Shown here in pieces: positions 34,952 to 43,725 of a DNA stretch of 64,000 nucleotides. The DNA comes from Croceivirga radicis (GTDB taxonomy: Bacteria > Bacteroidota > Bacteroidia > Flavobacteriales > Flavobacteriaceae), in the NCBI RefSeq assembly GCF_002072105.2, contig NZ_MTBC01000012.1, forward strand, positions 37,543 through 101,542, given 5' to 3'. The notes beneath the pieces are model-generated. The model was given only the letters and a program-made list of their open reading frames with translations. It was not told the DNA's origin and searched no databases. Both the position numbers and the translations under genes were made by a program. Positions within the stretch are counted from its first letter, which is position 1. The number at the start of each line of letters is the position of its first letter.

Positions 34952-35449
34952 TTAATTTATGGAACGCAACTGAAATTTATCTTCTATTGTATTTAATGCT
35001 TCGTCATGATTAGGTTTTTCTAAAAATACGAGTAGGTCTGCATTGTTTTGCCAGTTCTCGTCTCTAGCTAATGCTACTTCTACTTTTCTAATAGATTGTA
35101 TTTCTTCAAAGTTTAAGTTTATCATGGCATCTTGTAAATACCAATGGTATTCGATATTACCATTGTCATCAAAAATGGCAAATGCTTTTTTTATGTTGGT
35201 AGAACGTGTAATATTTAAACTTAGATATTCTTCAATTTGTGCTTGTATGTCCATTTCTTCCCTAAAACTTTCTAGTTTAAAAGGAGAGAAGTTAGAAGAA
35301 ACGGTAAATTTTAAGTGCCAAGGAAAGTTTTGTCTTAAAGATGTCTCCAAAGAATCTTCATAGGTGGCAAAGAATACCGGAGCTTTATTTTCTTTTAAAG
35401 TTTGATTGATTTGATGATAGTCTTGTGCTAGATTATTGTCTTGGAGCAT
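34952..35449 (-). CDS. Hypothetical cytoplasmic protein
   Basis: A 165-aa acidic protein without signal peptide or membrane helix. Visible parts are an N-terminal helix, a strand KAPVFFATYEDSLETSL, a central FSPFKLESFREEMDIQAQI helix, and beta-rich segments FAIFDDNGNIEYHWYLQDA and ADLLVFLEKPNHDEA. I do not recognise the family. It lies directly upstream of the trp leader on the same strand, with 40 bases between, and appears to be monocistronic. No function can be assigned. Confidence 0.6.
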   Translation of the reverse strand: MLQDNNLAQDYHQINQTLKENKAPVFFATYEDSLETSLRQNFPWHLKFTVSSNFSPFKLESFREEMDIQAQIEEYLSLNITRSTNIKKAFAIFDDNGNIEYHWYLQDAMINLNFEEIQSIRKVEVALARDENWQNNADLLVFLEKPNHDEALNTIEDKFQLRSIN

Positions 35450-35571
35450 GATTTTTAAATTTATTTACCCCAAAGATGCATATGGAGAATTAGTTTTTAA
35501 TGGCTTGTAAGATTAATGCAGGTTCACTTTAGTTAAAATTGAATTATCTGTAGGTGAGTTGTTTTCATAAA

Positions 35572-35600
35572 AAAACCTGCTCTTTTAAGAGCAGGTTTTC
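35572..35600 (-). terminator. Intrinsic terminator after the MarR-nitroreductase-YceI operon
   Basis: A near-perfect palindrome AAAACCTGCTCTT / AAGAGCAGGTTTT is flanked by A7 on the plus strand (U7 on the minus transcript). It lies 29 bases after the YceI stop and could work in both directions. Confidence 0.9.
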
Positions 35601-35629
35601 TAACACTAACCAATTTAGTTGTATATGGA

Positions 35630-36199
35630 TTAGAATTCCAAATCAACAACTAAGTCAAATTCGTCATAAATGGTTTTATCACCTAAATTGTCAAAAAAGC
35701 TTCCAGAACCATAACGAATATCGTATGCGGCTCTATCTACTTTTAAAGATGCAGTAGCTTTGCTGCCATAAACAGACATTTCAAAAGTTATTGGTTTTGT
35801 AGTTCCTTTAATGGTTAAATCTCCAGTAACTTCATAAGCATTTTTTCCTTTTGCCTTTACATCGGTAATTTTTAAAGTAGATGTCTTGTGTTCTTCTACT
35901 CCAAAGAAATCTGCAGAATTTAAATGGCCGTCTAATTTTCCTTTCATATCGCCAGAAAGGTCTGTTGTATTAATGGTAGTCATATCTACTACAAACATCC
36001 CACCAGTTAATTTTTCCCCTTCAAAATCTAAATAACCTTCTTTTAAAGATATTGTGCCTTCGTGAGAGCCGGTTACTTTGTAGCCTTTCCAAGTTACTTT
36101 ACTTTTTTCTACGTCTACTGTTTTTTTCTCATCTATTGGATTGGCAGAAACTACACCAAAAACAAGAGCAAATGCTAAGCTGAATAATTTAGTTTTCAT
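35630..36199 (-). CDS. YceI family periplasmic protein
   Basis: Lipocalin-like beta-barrel protein that binds isoprenoid-type lipids in studied members. The signal peptide is residues 1-19 (ending VSANP). The YceI core is seen in VEKSKVTWKGYKVTGSHEGT near the N terminus, ADFFGVEEHKTSTLKITDV, and the closing FDLVVDLEF. At 189 aa it is typical. It is the third gene in a row with a nitroreductase and a MarR regulator. In other bacteria MarR-YceI units are induced by quinones or oxidants, so a stress role is plausible. Confidence 0.92.
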   Translation of the reverse strand: MKTKLFSLAFALVFGVVSANPIDEKKTVDVEKSKVTWKGYKVTGSHEGTISLKEGYLDFEGEKLTGGMFVVDMTTINTTDLSGDMKGKLDGHLNSADFFGVEEHKTSTLKITDVKAKGKNAYEVTGDLTIKGTTKPITFEMSVYGSKATASLKVDRAAYDIRYGSGSFFDNLGDKTIYDEFDLVVDLEF

Positions 36200-36226
36200 G
36201 ATTTTAAAAATTTAAAGTGTTTAGAT

Positions 36227-36859
36227 TTATATAAATGTAAATAGTTCTTCTTTTGACTTACGCACCTTTGCGTAGTGTTGTGTTTGGTCTTCTTCTGAGC
36301 GGTATCCAATAGGTAATACCACAGCAGCATTTAGTCCTTTTTCGGTTAGTCCCAAGATTTCATTGTAGGCCTCACTTTCAAAACCTTCCATGGGGCAGCT
36401 ATCTACTTCTAGTGCTGCGCAAATATCCATGGCATTGCCCAAGGCAATATAAACCTGTTTGGCTGCCCATATGCTCTTTACCTCTTGCGATAATTCCGTT
36501 ATTTTGGATTTCATAAAATCACCATAACCGGACAACGCTTCTGGTGGTAAATTTCTCGTATTGCCTACATTTTCTAAGTAGGAATCAATATAAGCACTGT
36601 CAACATTTGTTTTATTGGCAAAAACCAACAAATGGGAAGCGTCTACAATTTGTGTTTGCCCCCAAGATACGGGTTGTAATTTTTCTCTAATCGCATTGTC
36701 TGTAATTACAAATACTTCGTAAGGTTGAAGTCCGTAAGAAGAAGCACTTAATTGTATTGCCTCCAAAATTTTATCTAAGTCCTCTTTAGAAACTTTTTTG
36801 GTGCTGTCAAATTTCTTTACAGCGTAGCGCCATTTCAAAGGCGATAGTATATCACTCAT
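36227..36859 (-). CDS. NAD(P)H-dependent nitroreductase (NfsB-like)
   Basis: FMN-dependent oxidoreductase of nitro compounds and quinones. The N-terminal RYAVKKFDSTKKVSKED carries the FMN phosphate-binding Arg and Lys. Further features are SSYGLQPYEVFVI, CPMEGFESEAYNEILG and the final VVLPIGYRSEEDQ. At 210 aa it matches the NfsB/NfnB group. It begins one base after the marR stop, so the regulator and enzyme are coupled. Confidence 0.9.
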   Translation of the reverse strand: MSDILSPLKWRYAVKKFDSTKKVSKEDLDKILEAIQLSASSYGLQPYEVFVITDNAIREKLQPVSWGQTQIVDASHLLVFANKTNVDSAYIDSYLENVGNTRNLPPEALSGYGDFMKSKITELSQEVKSIWAAKQVYIALGNAMDICAALEVDSCPMEGFESEAYNEILGLTEKGLNAAVVLPIGYRSEEDQTQHYAKVRKSKEELFTFI

Positions 36860-36860
36860 C

Positions 36861-37307
36861 TTAAAATTTATCTAATATTTGATTTAACTTTATTAATTCT
36901 TGATCCGTTAGGTTTGCGGTTAATTCATTTTCTGCCTGTAACATTGCTGCATCCATATGCTCTAGGGCTTCTATTCCTTTTGTAGTTATTGAAATTTCTA
37001 CCTTTCTCCGGTTTTCTGGGCAAATTTTACGTTCTACGTATTCTTTGGCAAGTAACTTATCTACTAGTCTTGTGGTATTACTCATTTTACTTACCATGCG
37101 TTCACTTATAGTAGATAAATTTGCGGGTTTGCCATTTTGACCTCTTAAAATGCGTAGAACGTTAAACTGCTGGGTGGAAACATCAAATGGCTTTAAAACC
37201 GCAGTTATTTTTTCAGATACACTATTGACTATTAGTTGCATGTGTATTAATGTTCGTGGTCTTAACGGTATTTCCTTTTTTGTTTTTATAATTTTCTCTA
37301 CATTCAT
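36861..37307 (-). CDS. MarR-family transcriptional regulator
   Basis: Winged-helix dimeric repressor, 148 aa. The DNA-binding region is QQFNVLRILRGQNGKPANLSTISERMVSK, followed by the wing ERKICPENRRKVEISITTKG. A Cys in the wing could give redox sensitivity, but this is a guess. It leads an operon with the nitroreductase and YceI. A 20-bp inverted repeat just upstream overlaps its predicted -7 element, indicating autorepression relieved by an aromatic or oxidant ligand. Confidence 0.92.
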   Translation of the reverse strand: MNVEKIIKTKKEIPLRPRTLIHMQLIVNSVSEKITAVLKPFDVSTQQFNVLRILRGQNGKPANLSTISERMVSKMSNTTRLVDKLLAKEYVERKICPENRRKVEISITTKGIEALEHMDAAMLQAENELTANLTDQELIKLNQILDKF

Positions 37308-37316
37308 GTTTCTACA

Positions 37317-37336
37317 ACAATTGTATATACAAATGT
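37317..37336 (-). promoter_or_regulatory. Putative MarR operator overlapping the marR -7 element
   Basis: A perfect 12-bp palindrome TTGTATATACAA sits inside the imperfect 20-bp repeat ACAnTTGTATATACAAnTGT. On the minus strand TACATTTG (37337-37330), a perfect TAnnTTTG element, overlaps it. Binding here would block transcription of the marR operon, which starts 9 bases downstream. Confidence 0.65.
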
Positions 37337-37440
37337 ATATTTATTTTGATTGTAAACGTTTATATCAAGGCTAATTTTTTGTTAAAGATTCACAGTCACA
37401 CTTGTACTAACCTTAATTTTAAAATTGAAATACCTTGAAT

Positions 37441-37965
37441 ATGAGAATATTGTTGACTCTTATAGTGATGTCATTTTTAATATCCTGCAAACAGGAAAAA
37501 AAGCAATTAGTAAAGACGAATGTAGATGAACCAGTAAAAGAGGAAGAATTTAAAGCCTTTCCCGTATATGATTTTCAGGGGTTAAAACCACTATTGAGTA
37601 AAAATAACGATACGGTTTATATCGTAAATTTTTGGGCCACATGGTGTAAACCTTGCATTGCAGAATTGCCAGATTTTGAAAAAACCTATGCCGAAAGAAA
37701 GGAGAAAAAAGTAGAATTGGTTTTAGTTAGTCTAGATATGCCCAACCTATGGGAGAAGAGATTAGTGCCATTTGTGAAAGAGAAAAATTTAAAAGGTAAA
37801 GTTGTAATTTTAGATGACCCCAAGATGAATAATTGGATACCACAAGTTGATGAAAATTGGGGAGGTGGGATTCCGGCTACTTTAATTTACAATAGGAACA
37901 AGCGATTGTTCTTTGAAGAAGGACTCACTTATGAAAAGCTTAATGAAGCATTAAATACTTTCTAA
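37441..37965 (+). CDS. TlpA-like thioredoxin lipoprotein
   Basis: Periplasmic disulfide oxidoreductase anchored as a lipoprotein (lipobox LISC, Cys16). The thioredoxin fold carries the active site WATWCKPC, followed by AELPDFEKTYAERK and the cis-Pro region WGGGIPATLIYN. I use the ATG at 37441, not the in-frame TTG two codons before it. At 174 aa it is of normal size. It forms a run with a second redoxin and a rhodanese. Confidence 0.9.
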   Translation: MRILLTLIVMSFLISCKQEKKQLVKTNVDEPVKEEEFKAFPVYDFQGLKPLLSKNNDTVYIVNFWATWCKPCIAELPDFEKTYAERKEKKVELVLVSLDMPNLWEKRLVPFVKEKNLKGKVVILDDPKMNNWIPQVDENWGGGIPATLIYNRNKRLFFEEGLTYEKLNEALNTF

Positions 37966-37982
37966 TAATAAAAAATGGAACT

Positions 37983-38600
37983 ATGAAAACACGTTTAACT
38001 TTAAAGGCAATTGGCATTCTTGGTTGCTTTATTTTGTTATTTGCAGGTAAAGTTTCTGCACAAGAAGGCCTCAAAATAGGGGATATGGCCCCTGATTTTA
38101 AACTAAAAAATATTGATGGCAAATTAGTATCCTTGGCAGACTATAAAGATGCCAAGGGATATTTAGTTGTTTTTACCTGTAATACCTGCCCCTACGCACA
38201 GGCCTATGAAGACCGCATTATAAAATTACATGCTAAATACGAGTCGCAAAATGTGCCTGTTATAGCTATTAACCCAAACAATCCTACGGTTAAGGCAGGA
38301 GATAGTTATGAGGCAATGATGGATAGGGCCAAGGATAAAGGGTTTAAGTTTCCTTATTTAGTAGACGAAGGCCAAAAAGTGTATCCTAAATATGGAGCTA
38401 CTAGAACACCCCATGTTTATTTGTTGCAAAAAACAGCTAAAGGGAATAAAGTGGCTTATATAGGTGCTATTGATGACAACTACCAAGATGCGTCACAAGT
38501 AGAAGACCGTTTTGTTGAAGATGCGGTAGATGCTATGCTTAATGGAACACCAATAAAAGTTACTACTACAAAAGCTATTGGGTGCTCTATAAAGGCGTAA
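37983..38600 (+). CDS. Exported thioredoxin-like / redoxin family protein
   Basis: A 205-aa protein with a signal peptide (residues 1-26, ending VSAQ). The mature domain is of the AhpC/TSA-redoxin type: GDMAPDFKLKNIDGK is the start motif and the strand VVFTCNTCPYAQAYEDR holds a CxxC pair. RTPHVYLL supplies the cis-Pro. A single late Cys (GCSIKA) is near the C terminus. It begins 17 bases after the TlpA-like gene and is likely its functional partner in periplasmic thiol chemistry. Confidence 0.85.
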   Translation: MKTRLTLKAIGILGCFILLFAGKVSAQEGLKIGDMAPDFKLKNIDGKLVSLADYKDAKGYLVVFTCNTCPYAQAYEDRIIKLHAKYESQNVPVIAINPNNPTVKAGDSYEAMMDRAKDKGFKFPYLVDEGQKVYPKYGATRTPHVYLLQKTAKGNKVAYIGAIDDNYQDASQVEDRFVEDAVDAMLNGTPIKVTTTKAIGCSIKA

Positions 38601-38656
38601 TAAATGATATTATTTAGGCGTAATGCTTAAGTTTGTGCAGCTTTAAAAAAATAAAT

Positions 38657-38968
38657 ATGGCAGATTTATCTCAAGAAGAATGGGCAGAAAAATTAAAAAA
38701 CGATTCCAATTCTTTTTTACTAGATGTTAGAACACCAGAAGAAGTAGAAGATGGTTATATACCAGGTGCAACCAATATAGATATTTATTTGGGTCCAGAA
38801 TTTTTAACTGAAATTGAAAAACTGGATAAAAGTAAGAACTACTATGTGTATTGCCGTTCTGGGGCCAGAAGTGGCCAAGCTTGTGCAATAATGAATAATG
38901 CCGGTTTTGAAACCACTTATAACTTAGAAGGCGGTTTTATGAATTGGGATGGAGAAGTTGCAGAATAA
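38657..38968 (+). CDS. Single-domain rhodanese-like protein
   Basis: A 103-aa cytoplasmic protein consisting of one rhodanese domain. The catalytic Cys is in YVYCRSGARSGQA and the family start motif is FLLDVRTPEEVEDGYIPGA. The end has NLEGGFMNWDG. The start is taken at the ATG at 38657; the frame also opens with a TTG at 38633. The exact sulfur acceptor is unknown. It completes a thiol/sulfur cluster with the two upstream redoxins. Confidence 0.92.
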   Translation: MADLSQEEWAEKLKNDSNSFLLDVRTPEEVEDGYIPGATNIDIYLGPEFLTEIEKLDKSKNYYVYCRSGARSGQACAIMNNAGFETTYNLEGGFMNWDGEVAE

Positions 38969-39019
38969 CCTTCTGTAGACTATTGGTTACTTTTTTAGAA
39001 TATTTTCTAAATTAGTTCC

Positions 39020-40300
39020 ATGCGAGAGGACTTTCTCCACTACGTTTGGAAAAATTTTAAGTTCAAGGGTAACACTTTGAATACACATCAGGGCGAGCTA
39101 ATTGAAGTACTCCATTTGGGTACACATAACAAATTAGCTGGCCCTGATTTTTTTAATGCTAAACTAAGAATAGGAGGCCAGCTTTGGGCCGGTAACGTAG
39201 AAATACATATAAAATCATCAGATTGGTATTTGCATGGTCATGAAAATGATGTTAACTATGATAATGTTATACTTCATGTAGTCTGGGAACATAATGTAGA
39301 AGTCTTTCGAAAAGATGGCAGTATAATTCCTGTTTTGGAAATTAAAGATTTGGTGTCCCCATCTTTACTAAATTATTACAAGCAATTACTTGCTAAATCG
39401 GGTAGTCGGTTCATCAATTGTGAAAATGATATTTCGGAAATAGATGACTTTCTATGGGAAAATTGGTTAGAGCGTTTGTACATAGGTCGCCTAGAAAAAA
39501 GACACCTCGAAATAGCTGGTTTATTAAAATCCAATCAAAACGATTGGGAAAAAGTGTTGTTCATCTTACTTATGAAAAATTTTGGTCTCAACATAAATGG
39601 GCCTAAGTTTTTTCAATTTGCACAAGCATTACCGTTTTCTATTGTCCGTAAGGTATCTAACCAACCAATGCAATTAGAAGCTTTGTTATTTGGCGGATTG
39701 GGTTTATTGTCAAAAGATTCTAAAGATAATTACGAGTTAAGGCTATTACAAGAATTTACGTTTCTAAAACAAAAGTTTAGTCTAGAGCTTAAAACAGGGC
39801 AAAAAGTAGATTTCTTTGGCTTGCGCCCCATGAATTTCCCTACTATTAGATTGGCGCAAATAGCAGCTTTGTATAGTCATCATCAGAATTTGTTTTCGGT
39901 TTTAATGCGGTTAAGAACTATTGAAGAGTTAAATACTTTAGTTAAGGTAAAAACAAACAAATACTGGGATAATCATTACAACTTTGGTAAAGAAAGTGCT
40001 TACAAGAAGAAAACTGTTTCTAACTCGTTCATAGCGTTATTGGCCATCAATACCCTAATCCCCCTAAAGTTTTCCTATCAAAAAAGTCAAGGAAACCCAG
40101 ATGTAGAAAGATTGCTAAAATGGGTTATGGAACTTTCAGAAGAGAAAAATAATGTTACAAAAGGGTTTAAGGCCTTAGGTAAAAAAGTAGATAATGCTAT
40201 GCATAGCCAAGCAATATTAGAATTAAAGAAAAATTACTGCGACAAAAATCAATGCCTACAATGTGCTATAGGTGGTAAGCTATTGAATAGAATTAAGTAA
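39020..40300 (+). CDS. DUF2851 family protein
   Basis: A 426-aa cytoplasmic protein of a family found almost only in Bacteroidota. The N-terminal part has the conserved HLGTHNKLAGPDFFNAKLRIG, LWAGNVEIHIKSSDWYLHGH and DNVILHVVWEHN. The C terminus has a cluster YCDKNQCLQCAIG with three Cys that could bind metal. The family's function is not known to me. Head-to-tail neighbours are PspC and a potassium channel. Confidence 0.9.
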   Translation: MREDFLHYVWKNFKFKGNTLNTHQGELIEVLHLGTHNKLAGPDFFNAKLRIGGQLWAGNVEIHIKSSDWYLHGHENDVNYDNVILHVVWEHNVEVFRKDGSIIPVLEIKDLVSPSLLNYYKQLLAKSGSRFINCENDISEIDDFLWENWLERLYIGRLEKRHLEIAGLLKSNQNDWEKVLFILLMKNFGLNINGPKFFQFAQALPFSIVRKVSNQPMQLEALLFGGLGLLSKDSKDNYELRLLQEFTFLKQKFSLELKTGQKVDFFGLRPMNFPTIRLAQIAALYSHHQNLFSVLMRLRTIEELNTLVKVKTNKYWDNHYNFGKESAYKKKTVSNSFIALLAINTLIPLKFSYQKSQGNPDVERLLKWVMELSEEKNNVTKGFKALGKKVDNAMHSQAILELKKNYCDKNQCLQCAIGGKLLNRIK

Positions 40301-40308
40301 TTTTGGGT

Positions 40309-40536
40309 ATGGATTGGTTCTACAACCTTTTATATTATTTTCAAAAGCGTGGCTTTGAAGTTTGTGAACGTATTGCGGAACGTATCGGTATACGGGCTAG
40401 GGTAGTGCGTACCACTTTTATATACTTAACTTTTGTAACGTTAGGTTTTGGCTTTGCATTATACCTCTTTATAGCTTTTTGGTTAAAAATAAAGGATTTA
40501 GTGTATACAAAAAGAACCTCTGTATTTGATTTATAA
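40309..40536 (+). CDS. PspC domain protein
   Basis: A small membrane protein of 75 aa. The PspC-type region runs from about residue 15 (FEVCERIAERIGIRARVVR) into a membrane helix TTFIYLTFVTLGFGFALYLFIAFWL. The ATG at 40309 is preferred over the in-frame TTG at 40303. It lies eight bases after the DUF2851 gene and two bases before the channel gene. PspC proteins elsewhere react to envelope stress. Here only a single short domain is present. Confidence 0.8.
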   Translation: MDWFYNLLYYFQKRGFEVCERIAERIGIRARVVRTTFIYLTFVTLGFGFALYLFIAFWLKIKDLVYTKRTSVFDL

Positions 40537-40538
40537 GA

Positions 40539-41549
40539 ATGGAAAGGATATTTAAATCCCGTTTGGCAATAGCACTTTCGCTTATGTTATCCATTTTTGT
40601 AATTGGGGTCTTTGGATACCGTTTGCTAGCCAATTATTCTTGGATAGAAGCCGTTTATATGACTATCATAACGGTTACCACCGTTGGTTTTTCTGAAGTT
40701 AGACCGCTGGATGCTAATGCTAAGGTGTTTACCGTTTTTTTAATTGTTACCAGTGTATTTATTTTTGGTTTTGCCATATCGGTAGTTTCTGAATATATTT
40801 TAAGTAGAAATTCCCTTCAACTCCTAAAGAAAAAGCGTGTGAAAAATAAAATTGATAGTTTGGAGAACCACGTAATTGTATGTGGGTACGGGCGTAATGG
40901 GCAGCAAGCAGCAGAAAGGTTGCAGGCTTACAAGAAACCATTTGTGGTTATCGAAAAAGAAAAAAGCATCATAGAAGCTAATGAAGATGCGGTGCTCTTT
41001 GTTGAAGGCGATGTAAACGACGACGAGATTTTATTGGCAGCGGGCATACAAAAAGCCCAATATTTAGTAGCGGCCTTACCAGATGACGCTTTAAACCTGT
41101 TTGTAGTTTTATCTGCAAGACAATTGAACAAAAAGTTATTTATAATAAGTAGGGCTTCATTGGTAAGTTCTGTAAAAAAATTACAGTTTGCTGGGGCGGA
41201 TAAAGTTATAATGCCAGATAAAATTGGAGGTGATCATATGGCTTCATTGGTTGTAATGCCAGATTTAATCACTTTTATGGATAAACTTTCTATTGAGGGT
41301 GAGAATACTACCAATTTAGAAGAAGTAGAAATTACGGATTTTACGGACCAAATAGATTGCCAATCCATAAGGGATTTAGATTTAAGGCGCAAAACAGGAT
41401 GTACCATAATTGGTTACATAGATCCCGTAGGTAATTATATAATTAATCCAGAAGCAGATCAACAATTAGAACCTAAAGGAAAGGTAATAGTTTTAGGTAG
41501 ACCTGAGCAAATACAAAAACTAAATCAAATGTTCCAAATAGGAGAGTAA
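40539..41549 (+). CDS. Two-helix potassium channel with RCK (TrkA) domain
   Basis: Ion channel of the KcsA/MthK type. Two membrane helices (about residues 8-28 and 65-90) enclose a pore loop with filter TVTTVGFSEV, close to the canonical TVGYGD. The cytoplasmic RCK domain follows, with nucleotide-binding GYGRNGQQAAERL near residue 115 and an acidic strand end FVVIEKEK. A TrkA-C domain makes up the end. At 336 aa it is complete. The filter has Phe for Tyr and Ser-Glu for Gly-Asp, so selectivity may be modified. Confidence 0.9.
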   Translation: MERIFKSRLAIALSLMLSIFVIGVFGYRLLANYSWIEAVYMTIITVTTVGFSEVRPLDANAKVFTVFLIVTSVFIFGFAISVVSEYILSRNSLQLLKKKRVKNKIDSLENHVIVCGYGRNGQQAAERLQAYKKPFVVIEKEKSIIEANEDAVLFVEGDVNDDEILLAAGIQKAQYLVAALPDDALNLFVVLSARQLNKKLFIISRASLVSSVKKLQFAGADKVIMPDKIGGDHMASLVVMPDLITFMDKLSIEGENTTNLEEVEITDFTDQIDCQSIRDLDLRRKTGCTIIGYIDPVGNYIINPEADQQLEPKGKVIVLGRPEQIQKLNQMFQIGE

Positions 41550-41643
41550 TCCTCAACAAAATTTGATTGACTTGTATTTTTTTAAGATATTGGCACCTTA
41601 ACGATTATTTAATCTTAAGATACCAAAAACCAATAATCAAAAT

Positions 41644-43713
41644 ATGAAGAGAATAATTAGTGCATGTTTCATGCTGCTGGGTATAATGGCAAGTTCCCAA
41701 GACCTAACGGTAAAGCCGGGGATTTATAATCCGTCTAAACAGATTAATGATGGGGTTATAGATTTACAAGTTTTGGGTGGTACACCTCCATATAGTTATA
41801 AATGGAGTAATCAAAGTACCCCGCTATCTTCAAAGAGAGCTACTGGTTTGGTAGAAGGAATACCCTATACCGTTGTGGTATCAGATGCGAATGGTAATTC
41901 GGTCACAAAAGTATATAAGGTAGAAACAAGTACAATTGCTGAAGTTTTTAATGGAACCATGACACCTGCAGTACAGGCGCTTGGTTCTGTTTTGTTTTGG
42001 GACCCATTTGCCGCAATAGGCATTTATGATCCTGTGGCATACGCAGATAAAAAGTTGGTTAGTACCCCAGGTTGGTCTGCAGAAGTAGAAGATAAATTTG
42101 TACTAAAAGAATGGCTCAAAAAAGAAGGGCAAAATGTTGCCAAAGGAGATCAAATTGCAATTATCTCTAGTGAAAAGAATGGAGACCAAACGGTGATTGC
42201 TTCTGCTACTGGTACACTTAACTATTTGGTAAAAGAAGGAAATGTTATTTACAACTCTGACAATGCCGAACATGTTATTGAACAAGGAGCCCACTTCTTG
42301 GCAGAAATAGTTTACGATGATCCAATTGTTATGACACATCCAAATGGGGATCCGTTAACAAAAGGAATTCCATTTATTGTTATATGGTTGGTGTTGGGAG
42401 CATTGTTCTTTACCATTAGAATGGGCTTTATAAACATAAGAGGTTTTAGACACTCAATTGATTTAGCTAAAGGTAAGTATGATGACCCGGATGCTCCAGG
42501 GCAGGTAACCCATTTTCAAGCATTGGCAACAGCAGTTTCTGGAACCGTTGGTCTTGGAAACATTGCAGGTGTTGCTGTTGCGGTTTCATTAGGTGGTGCA
42601 GGTGCTACTTTCTGGATGATCGTTTGTGGTTTGCTTGGTATGTCTTCCAAATTTGTAGAATGTACGCTTGGGGTAAAATACAGGGATATATTACCAGATG
42701 GTCGGGTTTTTGGCGGGCCTATGAACTATTTAAGATATGGTCTTGAAAAAAGAAATCTAAAGGGCTTTGGTAAAGTGTTGGCAGGTGTTTTTGCCATCTT
42801 GGCAATTGGTGCCTCTTTTGGTGGTGGTAACATGTTCCAGGCCAATCAATCTTTTGAGCAATTGGCAGGGCAATTCCCGGCTTTAGCAGGAAATGGTTTT
42901 TGGTTTGGTGTGGTAACGGCTGTATTAGTAGGTGTGGTTATTATTGGAGGTATAAATAGTATTGCAAAAGTAACGGGCCGTGTTGTTCCAGTTATGGCTT
43001 CTGTTTATATTATTGCTGCATTGGCCGTTATTCTAATGAATATACAAAATATTGGCCCTGCATTTTCTGCAATAGTAGAAGGTGCTTTTAGCCCATCTGC
43101 ACTAAAAGGTGGTATTGTAGGGGTCTTGGTTGTAGGTTTTCAAAGGGCGGCATTCTCTAATGAAGCCGGTGTGGGTTCTGCAGCTATTGCACACAGTACG
43201 GCAAAAACAAAACATCCGCCTTCGGAGGGTTTTGTGGCTTTATTAGAACCTTTTATAGATACGGTTGTGGTTTGTACCCTAACAGCTTTGGTACTTATAT
43301 TTACCGGAATGCACGAGGTAGAAGGCCTTGCAGGTGCACAATTGACTTCTGATGCTTTTGGTAGTCAAATCTCGTGGTTCCCTTACGTGTTGGCATTGGC
43401 GGTTTTCTTATTTGCTTTTTCAACTATGATTTCATGGTCTTACTATGGAATGCGTGCCTGGACTTATTTATTCGGTAAAAGCAAAAAATCAGAAATGATT
43501 TATAAAATCTTATTCCTAGTTTTTGTGGTAATAGGAGCCTCTGTTAGCTTAGGTGCTGTATTGGATTTTTCTGATATGATGATTTTGGCTATGTCTTTCC
43601 CTAACATTATTGGATTATATATAATGTCTGGTGAGGTTAAAACAGACTTGAATGAATACTGGAAAAAATTAAAGTCCAACCAATTATTTAAAAAGCAGCG
43701 TTTGGCTAAATAA
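41644..43713 (+). CDS. Alanine/glycine:cation symporter (AGCS) with extracytoplasmic N-terminal domains
   Basis: Sodium-coupled amino acid transporter with an unusual N-terminal extension. Residues 1-19 are a signal peptide. Residues about 37-97 resemble a SprB-type Ig repeat ([12 protein letters not shown], then [12 protein letters not shown]). Residues about 143-225 look like a lipoyl/biotinyl-type domain, with Lys178 in ISSEKNGD where lipoyl domains have their modified Lys. The transporter core starts near residue 241 with the AGCS signature [17 protein letters not shown] and about ten helices. At 689 aa it is well above the usual 450-550. The gene stands alone and its terminator lies inside the next gene. 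Confidence 0.88.
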   Translation: MKRIISACFMLLGIMASSQDLTVKPGIYNPSKQINDGVIDLQVLGGTPPYSYKWSNQSTPLSSKRATGLVEGIPYTVVVSDANGNSVTKVYKVETSTIAEVFNGTMTPAVQALGSVLFWDPFAAIGIYDPVAYADKKLVSTPGWSAEVEDKFVLKEWLKKEGQNVAKGDQIAIISSEKNGDQTVIASATGTLNYLVKEGNVIYNSDNAEHVIEQGAHFLAEIVYDDPIVMTHPNGDPLTKGIPFIVIWLVLGALFFTIRMGFINIRGFRHSIDLAKGKYDDPDAPGQVTHFQALATAVSGTVGLGNIAGVAVAVSLGGAGATFWMIVCGLLGMSSKFVECTLGVKYRDILPDGRVFGGPMNYLRYGLEKRNLKGFGKVLAGVFAILAIGASFGGGNMFQANQSFEQLAGQFPALAGNGFWFGVVTAVLVGVVIIGGINSIAKVTGRVVPVMASVYIIAALAVILMNIQNIGPAFSAIVEGAFSPSALKGGIVGVLVVGFQRAAFSNEAGVGSAAIAHSTAKTKHPPSEGFVALLEPFIDTVVVCTLTALVLIFTGMHEVEGLAGAQLTSDAFGSQISWFPYVLALAVFLFAFSTMISWSYYGMRAWTYLFGKSKKSEMIYKILFLVFVVIGASVSLGAVLDFSDMMILAMSFPNIIGLYIMSGEVKTDLNEYWKKLKSNQLFKKQRLAK

Positions 43714-43725
43714 TTTATTCCTAAA

